From assembly GCF_012933655.1 (NCBI RefSeq), contig NZ_JABBJJ010000001.1, forward strand, positions 62,001 to 126,000: 64,000 nt of DNA, in the 5' to 3' direction. The notes beneath the pieces are model-generated. The model made no database searches and was not told where the DNA came from. It saw only the letters and a program-made list of their open reading frames with translations. Shown piece by piece: positions 55,289 through 64,000 of the stretch. Both the position numbers and the translations under genes were made by a program. Positions within the stretch are counted from its first letter, which is position 1. Each line of letters opens with the position of its first letter. Source of the DNA: Pyxidicoccus fallax. Its GTDB lineage: Bacteria; Myxococcota; Myxococcia; Myxococcales; Myxococcaceae.

Positions 55289-57018
55289 GCCTTCCGCGCG
55301 CGGTGCTCTTCCTGTGGGGCGCGTCGTTTCGCAACCGGCTGCTGCGGCAGCTCGCGCGGTTGCGCAAGCCGCGCTACCTGCTGGGCGCGCTGGTGGGGCT
55401 GGCGTACGTGGTCACCGTCCTGTCGCGAGGGCTGAACCTCCGGGCGGTGGGAGGAAGCGGGGTGCCCCAGGGCGCGCGGCTGTTCGCGGAGCTGTCGCTG
55501 GTGGGCTCGGCGCTGGGGACGGTGTTCGCCGCGTGGGCGCTGGGACGTGACAGGCCGTCACTGTCCTTCACGGAGTCGGAGGTGGTGCAGCTCTTCCCCG
55601 CGCCCGTCACCCGGCGCGCGCTGCTGCACTACAAGCTGGTGCGCGGGCTGCTGGGCGCGACGGTGGGCGCGCTGTTCGCCACGCTCTTCGTCGGCCGCGT
55701 GGTGAGCGGCGCGCCGGTGCTCTTCTTCGTGGGGGCCAGCCTGGCGCTGGGGACGCTGTACCTGCACTCGACGGCGGCGTCCTTCGTGCGCACGCGGCTG
55801 GCGGCATGGGGCGGGTGGGGCGTGGCCTTGCGCTGGGCCGGCGTGGCGCTCGCCGTGACGGGGGCGGCCCTGGCGGTGCTGTCCTCGCTGCGGGAGCACC
55901 CCTTCCCGGAGGAGGTCGGCTCGTCACGCGAGCTGCGCCAGTGGCTGGAGTCGGTGATGGAGACACCGGGCTTGAGTGCGGTGCTGTGGCCGGGGCGGGT
56001 GCTGGTGGGGCCGGCGCTGGCGCGGGACGTGGACGGCTTCCTGCGCGCGCTGCCGCCGGTGCTGGGGCTGCTGGCGGCGCACTATGTCTGGGTCTTGCTC
56101 GCGGAGGTGCCTTTCGAGGAGACGGCGGTGGTGAGGGCGGAGACGCGCTCGCGGGAGCGGGCGCTGCGCGCGTCGGGACATGCGGCACGGGTGGGGAAGC
56201 TGAGCCCGCGCAAGCCGCCGTTCCGGCTGTCGGCGCGGGGCCGGCCGGAGGTGGCGCTCATCTGGAAGAACCTCATCGCGCGCAAGCGGCTGGCGGGTGG
56301 CGCGGGGATGTTCCTGCTCTTCGTGGTGATGGGAGGCGCGCTCGCCGCGATGATGGGGGACGCGCGCCTGTTCACGGACACGCGGCGCGTGGTGGGGCCG
56401 CTGGCGCTGACGCTGGCGGTGCTGCTGACGGTGGCGGGGCCGAGCGCCTTCCGCATGGACCTGCGGATGGACCTGCCGAAGCTGGACCTGCTGCGGGCCA
56501 TGCCGCTGACGGGCCGTCAGGTGGTGGGCGCGGAGCTGGCGGCGTCGGCGCTATCGGTGGGCGGCTTCCAGCTCGTGCTGCTGGCGGTGGCGCTGGTGCT
56601 GGGGCCCGGAGCGGAAGCGGAGCGGCTGGGCGAATGGTGGTGGCCCGGCGGGCTGGCGCTGGCGGTGCTGCTGCCGTCGGTGTCGCTGGCGGGGCTGTTC
56701 GTGCAGAACGCGGCGGTGGTGCTGCTCCCCGCGTGGGTGCCGGCGGATACGGGGGAGCGGACGCGGGGGCTCGAGGCCATGGGCCAGCGCCTGTTGACGC
56801 TGGTGGGCTCGATGGTGGTGACGCTGGCGGGGCTGTTTCCGGCGGCGGTGCTGGCGATGCTGGTGGGGTGGCCGCTGGCGTCCGTGCTGGGGGCGTGGGC
56901 GCTGCCGGTGGCCGCGCTGGTGGCGGCGGGCGTGCTGGTGGGGGAGGTGTGGCTGGGGGTGATGGCCCTGGGCCGAGCCTTCGAGCGCCTGGACGTGTCG
57001 GAGGACCGGCAGGAGTAG
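55285..57018 (+). CDS. Putative ABC exporter permease
   Basis: 577 aa. GTG start at 55285 overlaps the ATPase stop (GTGA). About twelve hydrophobic segments and no periplasmic domain of note. A cytoplasmic loop (about residues 280-330) with ALIWKNLIARKRL lies between two membrane halves. The pattern fits the large membrane subunits of the bacterial 'ABC exporter' family paired with single ATPases. Export of a small molecule, lipid or peptide is likely but the substrate cannot be read. Confidence 0.8.
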   Translation: MSLPRAVLFLWGASFRNRLLRQLARLRKPRYLLGALVGLAYVVTVLSRGLNLRAVGGSGVPQGARLFAELSLVGSALGTVFAAWALGRDRPSLSFTESEVVQLFPAPVTRRALLHYKLVRGLLGATVGALFATLFVGRVVSGAPVLFFVGASLALGTLYLHSTAASFVRTRLAAWGGWGVALRWAGVALAVTGAALAVLSSLREHPFPEEVGSSRELRQWLESVMETPGLSAVLWPGRVLVGPALARDVDGFLRALPPVLGLLAAHYVWVLLAEVPFEETAVVRAETRSRERALRASGHAARVGKLSPRKPPFRLSARGRPEVALIWKNLIARKRLAGGAGMFLLFVVMGGALAAMMGDARLFTDTRRVVGPLALTLAVLLTVAGPSAFRMDLRMDLPKLDLLRAMPLTGRQVVGAELAASALSVGGFQLVLLAVALVLGPGAEAERLGEWWWPGGLALAVLLPSVSLAGLFVQNAAVVLLPAWVPADTGERTRGLEAMGQRLLTLVGSMVVTLAGLFPAAVLAMLVGWPLASVLGAWALPVAALVAAGVLVGEVWLGVMALGRAFERLDVSEDRQE

Positions 57019-57112
57019 GGCCGCCGCCGTCGGCTCGTGGACGGCGCTCGTGTCTTTCGGTCGCGGCGGACGGGAGAGGTCGTTATCCCGGGGCCGCGAA
57101 AGGAGAGACCAC

Positions 57113-58003
57113 ATGAAGCTGGGATTCATCGGGCTGGGGAACATGGGCCTGCCCATGGCGAAGAACCTGCTCGCGGCGGGGCACGAGGTGACGGTGTGGA
57201 ACCGGTCGCCCGCGAAGGCCGAGCCGCTGCGCGAGAAGGGCGCGCGCGTGGCGGGCACTCCGGCGGAAGCGGCGCGGGGCGCGGAGGTCGTCTTCACCAT
57301 GCTCGCGGACGACCGCGCCGTGGAGGCGGCCGTCTTCGGGAGCGATGGCCTGCACGCGGGCCTGGGCAAGGGCGCCGTCCACGTCTCATCGAGCACCATC
57401 TCCGTGGCCCTGTCGGAGCGCCTGACGCAGGCGCACGCGAGCGCGGGGCAGGGCTACGTGTCCGCGCCGGTGTTCGGCCGGCCGGATGCCGCGGACGCGA
57501 AGCAGCTCTGGGTCGTCGCCGCGGGAGCGAAGGCGGACGTGGAGCGCAGCCGGCCGCTGCTGGAGGCGGTGGGCCGTGGGCTCACCGTGCTGGGCGAGAA
57601 GGCCTCCGCAGCCAACGTGGTGAAGCTGTCGGGCAACTTCCTCATCGCGTCGATGATGGAGGCGCTCGGCGAAGCCTTCGCCCTGACGCGCAAGTCCGGT
57701 GTCGAGGCGAAGGTGTTCATGGAGGTGTTCCAGTCCGTCTTCGCGCGCGGGCCCATCTTCGAGCGGTACGCGCAGCTCATCGCCGACGAGAAGTACTCGC
57801 CCGCGGGCTTCCCGATGCGGCTGGGGCTCAAGGACGTGGGCCTGGTGCTGGAGGCCGCGCGTGGCGCCCAGGTACCCATGCCCCTGGGCAGCCTCCTGCA
57901 TGACCAGTACCTCGGCGGCGTCGCGCAGGGCCACGGCGACCTGGACTGGTCCGCGCTCGGAGCGCTCGTGGCGGAGCGCGCCGGCCTGAAGCGCGGCTCC
58001 TGA
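57113..58003 (+). CDS. NAD(P)-dependent beta-hydroxyacid dehydrogenase family protein
   Basis: 296 aa. GFIGLGNMGLPMA is the dinucleotide-binding loop of the 3-hydroxyisobutyrate dehydrogenase / 6-phosphogluconate dehydrogenase superfamily. The substrate loop is SAPVFGRPDAAD rather than the common DAPVSGG, and the catalytic Lys is present in NVVKLSGNF. The altered loop is also seen in imine-reductase-like and succinic-semialdehyde-reductase-like members, so the substrate is open. The ATG has AGGAGAG upstream. Upstream is 94 bases without a gene; downstream is the HpcH/HpaI-like gene. Confidence 0.88.
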   Translation: MKLGFIGLGNMGLPMAKNLLAAGHEVTVWNRSPAKAEPLREKGARVAGTPAEAARGAEVVFTMLADDRAVEAAVFGSDGLHAGLGKGAVHVSSSTISVALSERLTQAHASAGQGYVSAPVFGRPDAADAKQLWVVAAGAKADVERSRPLLEAVGRGLTVLGEKASAANVVKLSGNFLIASMMEALGEAFALTRKSGVEAKVFMEVFQSVFARGPIFERYAQLIADEKYSPAGFPMRLGLKDVGLVLEAARGAQVPMPLGSLLHDQYLGGVAQGHGDLDWSALGALVAERAGLKRGS

Positions 58004-58198
58004 GGCCCCCGGCACCCACCCCCAGTAGATCCAGTCACGCCCCCCGGGTGCAATACATGAATCGATGATTGCGCGCGGGAGACCTCGTCGTGTTCTCTTG
58101 CGCCGGGGGCTGGGGGGCAACGGTGTGCACGACGGCATGTCCTCGTGCACGCGCACCCCCAGGAAAAACATCCGCGGGACTCTCGGGGGAGGGGAGCC

Positions 58199-58978
58199 AT
58201 GCTGACGGAGAACCGACTCAAGAAGGCCATCAACGATGGGAAGCTCGCGCTGGGGATGGTGAACGCACTGCCCCTGCCCGTCATGGTGGAGATGGTGGGC
58301 TACGCGGGCTACGACTTCATCGTCATCGACCAGTCCCGCGTGGGGGTGGGCCCGGAGGGATTGGAGAACCTCATCCGCGCCGCCGAGTGCGCCAACATCA
58401 CGCCTCTGGTACGCGTGCCCTCGTCCGCGCCCGAAGTCATCCTCCGCGCGCTGGACGCGGGCGCCCAGGGCATCTTCGTTCCGCGCGTGCGCAGCCGCGA
58501 GGAGGCCCAGGCCGTGGTGCGTGCCGCGCGCTTCCACCCGCATGGCGCCCGCGGCCTCTCCGACGGGCGCCTCAACGGCTTCGGCCGCATGGCGCTGTCG
58601 GAGTTCGTCCCGCGCGCCAACCGCCAGCTCCTCGTCGGCGTCTCCATCGAGGACCGGGACGGCGTGGACGCCGTCGACTCCATCGTCACCGTCGACGGGC
58701 TCGACCTGGTGATGGACGAGGCCGTGAGCCTGTCACACGCCTACGGAGTCCCCGGGAGGCTGGACCACCCGGACGTGCAGGCGGCCATCCGCAAGGTGGC
58801 GTCGGCCTGCCAGCGCAACGGGGTCTGGTACTGCGCCACGCCCCGCCTCCCGGGAGAGGCGGAGCGGTGGTTTCGGGAAGGCGCCGCCGCGCTGCTGCTC
58901 GGCGATGACCGCAACGTCGCCTTCCGCGCGCTCCAGGCTCACGTGGGCAACGTGCGCCTGGAGCTCACCAACGAGTGA
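58199..58978 (+). CDS. HpcH/HpaI aldolase-fold protein with altered active site
   Basis: 259 aa from the ATG at 58199 with GGGAGGGGAG upstream; the frame opens at 58145. The TIM-barrel pattern of HpcH/HpaI is followed: YAGYDFIVID, VRVPSSAPEVI (conserved substrate Arg), DAGAQGIFVPRV, and VSIED with the metal Glu. The usual catalytic His after the first Asp (family DxEH) is Arg47 here (DQSR). The usual metal Asp of the PADLS motif is replaced, the segment reading MDEAVSLS. Two key residues are therefore missing, so it may have lost aldolase activity or do a different reaction. It lies 195 bases after the dehydrogenase and converges with susD. Confidence 0.8.
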   Translation: MLTENRLKKAINDGKLALGMVNALPLPVMVEMVGYAGYDFIVIDQSRVGVGPEGLENLIRAAECANITPLVRVPSSAPEVILRALDAGAQGIFVPRVRSREEAQAVVRAARFHPHGARGLSDGRLNGFGRMALSEFVPRANRQLLVGVSIEDRDGVDAVDSIVTVDGLDLVMDEAVSLSHAYGVPGRLDHPDVQAAIRKVASACQRNGVWYCATPRLPGEAERWFREGAAALLLGDDRNVAFRALQAHVGNVRLELTNE

Positions 58979-58984
58979 GGCGGA

Positions 58985-60394
58985 CTACTTGCGGCCGTCC
59001 GTCTCCTGCGCGGGGATGGGGAACCGCTCGTGCGGCCCGTAGCTGGGGTCCAGCTCGCGGGGGAGCTCATCCAGCTTGCCGTAGCGGCGCATGTCGATCC
59101 ACCGGTGGCCACCCTCGAACAGGAGCGAGTAGCGCTTCTGCTTGAGCAGCTCGTTCAGGATGGCGTCCCGCGTCTCCAGGCCGGTGACCGCCGGCAGCCG
59201 GCCGGACACGGTGCGGATGTAGTTGATGTCATCCAGCGCCGCGCCGAAGTTGTTCAGGCCCAGGTTGGCCTCCGCGCGCAGGAGGATGAGCTCCTCGTTG
59301 CGGATGAGGGGAATCGGCGAGTCGTTGCTGGTGTACATCGTGAAGCGCAGGTCCGAGGACAGCTTGCCGTCCGCGGCGGTGGCCGCCTCGTCCAGCTTCC
59401 GCGTCTTGCGCGTCACGCGGTCGTCCACCGTGGTGCCGTCCGCCTGCTTGTCCGCGTCCGTCACGATGGACGGGTGCGCGAAGATGGTGAGGCTGAGCAG
59501 GCCGTTGTCCACGTCACCCGAGGCCGCCCGGAACGTGTGGTACACGCCGCGGTTCAGCGAGACCAGGGCCGCCGCCTTCGCGGCCTCGTCCGCGGACGCG
59601 CTCGAGTCGATGAACGACTGGCTCAGCGCCGTCAGCGCCTCCGTGTAGTTGCCCTGGTACACGGACACGCGCGCCTTGATGGCCCGGTTGAACTTCAGGA
59701 ACGTCGCCGGGGTGCTGAAGTCATCCGCCGTCGTGTTCGGGTCGCCCTCGAAGCCCGTGGTCAGCTTGAACGGGAACGCCGCCCCTTGCGCCGACAGGTG
59801 CGTGGCGGCCTGGTCGAGCAGCGAGGCGATGTGGTTGAACACCACCTCCTTGCTCTCGATGGGCGCCAGCTGGCCGAGCGGCAGGTCCACGGCGATGGGC
59901 GCGCCGTTGGTGTCACGCGTGTTGATGACGACCAGGAAGTCCAGCGCCTGCATCGTCTTGGCGAAGCCGCGGATGCCCTCCTTCTGGCCGTCCGTCACGC
60001 CCGCCACCTTGTCCACCGCCGCCAGCAGCGTGTTGGCGTTGCGGATGTTGGCGTACGGGGCCGACCAGAAGTTGCCGCCGAAGGCCGGACCGCCCGGGTC
60101 CAGCGTGGGGCCCAGCAGCTCCTCCACGGTGCGGGGCTCCGCGCCGTCGAAGATGAAGGCCTCGCGGCCGATGACGCCCAGCTCGGCCACGTAGCCGTTC
60201 TGCACGCCCAGGCCCACGCGGTTCCCGATGATGAGGCCCGTCGCCGCGGTGTAGACGGCCGACGGCGTCGGGTTGTTGCGGAAGTCGTCCAGGCTGACGT
60301 TGTCCAGGTCGCCGACGTCCAGGCTGCCGCAGCCGCCCAGGCTCACCGCGGCGCTCAGCGCCACCACTGCCTTCTTCGTCTGATTCATCTTCAT
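58985..60394 (-). CDS. SusD/RagB-like outer-membrane lipoprotein
   Basis: 469 aa. Lipobox LGGC with Cys22. The body has the SusD pattern: helical TPR-like repeats, FWSAPYANIRNANTLLAAVD, a RNEELILLRAEANLG segment, and a C-terminal EGGHRWIDMRRYGKLDE. SusD-like proteins lie over SusC barrels and capture glycans or other ligands at the cell surface. The gene begins 3 bases after the susC stop, so the two are one unit. The pair is a Bacteroidota hallmark and uncommon, though not unknown, in myxobacteria. Confidence 0.9.
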   Translation of the reverse strand: MKMNQTKKAVVALSAAVSLGGCGSLDVGDLDNVSLDDFRNNPTPSAVYTAATGLIIGNRVGLGVQNGYVAELGVIGREAFIFDGAEPRTVEELLGPTLDPGGPAFGGNFWSAPYANIRNANTLLAAVDKVAGVTDGQKEGIRGFAKTMQALDFLVVINTRDTNGAPIAVDLPLGQLAPIESKEVVFNHIASLLDQAATHLSAQGAAFPFKLTTGFEGDPNTTADDFSTPATFLKFNRAIKARVSVYQGNYTEALTALSQSFIDSSASADEAAKAAALVSLNRGVYHTFRAASGDVDNGLLSLTIFAHPSIVTDADKQADGTTVDDRVTRKTRKLDEAATAADGKLSSDLRFTMYTSNDSPIPLIRNEELILLRAEANLGLNNFGAALDDINYIRTVSGRLPAVTGLETRDAILNELLKQKRYSLLFEGGHRWIDMRRYGKLDELPRELDPSYGPHERFPIPAQETDGRK

Positions 60395-60397
60395 GGC

Positions 60398-63451
<3,054 letters not shown>

Positions 63452-64000
63452 TCGGTCCTCACGTCGCCACGTTTGAACGGCCCCCCCTGCAGGATGCCGT
63501 GGAGTGAATCGTCCCTGGCTGAACGCTTCCGAGTCAACGACATATCTGGTTTCTGAAACTTGCTCGCCTCTACAGAGAGACCGGAATTCTCCGCCTGACC
63601 GTATGAGTAGGCAGGATGGCGCGGGTCCGTGTCGGTTGAGACCCGGATTGACACGGGCCGTCGAGCCCGCCGCACCGCGACGACGTCGCGCGGCGGGCGA
63701 TGACGCGGCACTCCGTTGCGAACGCGGGTGTGTTGCACCTGCAATCAAGTCTCTTCCTCGAGCCCGTCTCCAGGTCCTCGCGTGGGAGCGAAGCGCGTGG
63801 GGTGCCGGGCTCGCGGTGCCCGCCATGGAGCCGCGCCGCCGTGAAGCCGCCGGTGCTCGCCGGGCTCATGGAGGCCGCGCGCCGGAACCCCCGTTCCCAA
63901 GGTCCGCCGCCCGCCGGGTGACGGGGCGGGCTCGAGGGGGCGAGAGGCGCGACACAAGTGCCCGTCAACAGGGGTTTTCCTGGGTCAGCCGGGGTTTTCC
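63452..64000. other. Region upstream of susC, no supported gene
   Basis: 549 bases without a convincing coding frame; short open frames here (for example minus 63570-63968) are Arg/Gly/Pro-rich and lack ribosome sites. GTTTCTGAAAC at 63549-63559 is an 11-base palindrome about 100 bases before the susC start and could be an operator. TTGACA at 63646 has no matching -10. Confidence 0.55.
63961..64000. repeat. Two 20-base direct repeats at the window edge
   Basis: Each unit ends GTCAnCnGGGGTTTTCC (63964-63980 and 63984-64000), with 15 of 20 positions equal. The window ends with the second copy, so a longer tandem array may continue beyond. It does not look like CRISPR, because no spacer separates the units. 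Confidence 0.5.

Noticed and set aside
63961-64000. CRISPR array at the window end
   Set aside because: The 20-base units abut directly with no spacer sequence.

Overview
The window is high-GC DNA (third codon positions almost always G or C, so long antisense ORFs oppose most genes) from a myxobacterium, most likely of the Myxococcus/Corallococcus/Pyxidicoccus/Archangium group. The signs are a MYXO-CTERM-like tail on a giant Ig-repeat protein, DAG-rich spacers in surface proteins, many two-component and chemosensory genes, and bacterial enhancer-binding regulation. Nearly the whole window is coding, and most genes belong to recognisable conserved families.

Layout. (1) 1-12.8 kb, cell surface: the end of a thrombospondin-type-3/OmpA protein, an 1878-aa secreted Ig-repeat protein, tRNA-Arg(CCG), a 70-aa membrane peptide whose ribosome site lies in a hairpin, and a roughly 1865-aa lipoprotein with 12 fibronectin-III repeats and 14 FG-GAP repeats. 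A partial copy of the tRNA 3' end 540 bp downstream looks like an old attachment site. (2) 12.8-16.9 kb, minus strand: CNNM/CorC-type membrane protein without a usual start codon at its N-terminus, a one-domain response regulator, a metallophosphoesterase and a GT21-like glycosyltransferase. (3) 16.9-22.1 kb, minus strand: PhoB-like regulator, then pstS-pstC-pstA-pstB-phoU for phosphate uptake. (4) 22.2-29.1 kb, plus strand: histidine kinase and NtrC-type regulator, a SulP transporter with beta-carbonic anhydrase, and a TSUP/DUF1634 pair. (5) 29.1-32.7 kb, minus strand: PhoB/PhoR-like pair in line with a metallophosphoesterase and a SixA phosphatase.

(6) 33.1-45.2 kb is a housekeeping block: yceD, rpmF (inverted), plsX-fabH-fabD-fabG-acpP-fabF, rpiB, glyA, nrdR, ribD-ribE-ribH and nusB. 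(7) 45.2-54.5 kb is a chemosensory locus with no receptor gene: a stand-alone M17 N-terminal domain, response regulator, CheA, two CheW, a small membrane protein, a HEAT-repeat protein, CheR, CheB and a second response regulator. (8) 54.5-64 kb: an ABC exporter pair, a beta-hydroxyacid-dehydrogenase-like protein, an HpcH/HpaI-fold protein that lacks the usual catalytic His and metal Asp, and on the minus strand a SusC/SusD outer-membrane uptake pair, an arrangement typical of Bacteroidota. The last 550 bases hold no gene I can support.

The most system-like candidates are the receptor-less Che locus with its HEAT and M17-N partners, and the kinase/regulator/phosphoesterase/SixA string. At least six genes carry a -10-like TAnnnT-type hexamer 6-9 bases before the start codon, which suggests leaderless transcripts. 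No database search was possible; family names rest on motifs read in the sequence.
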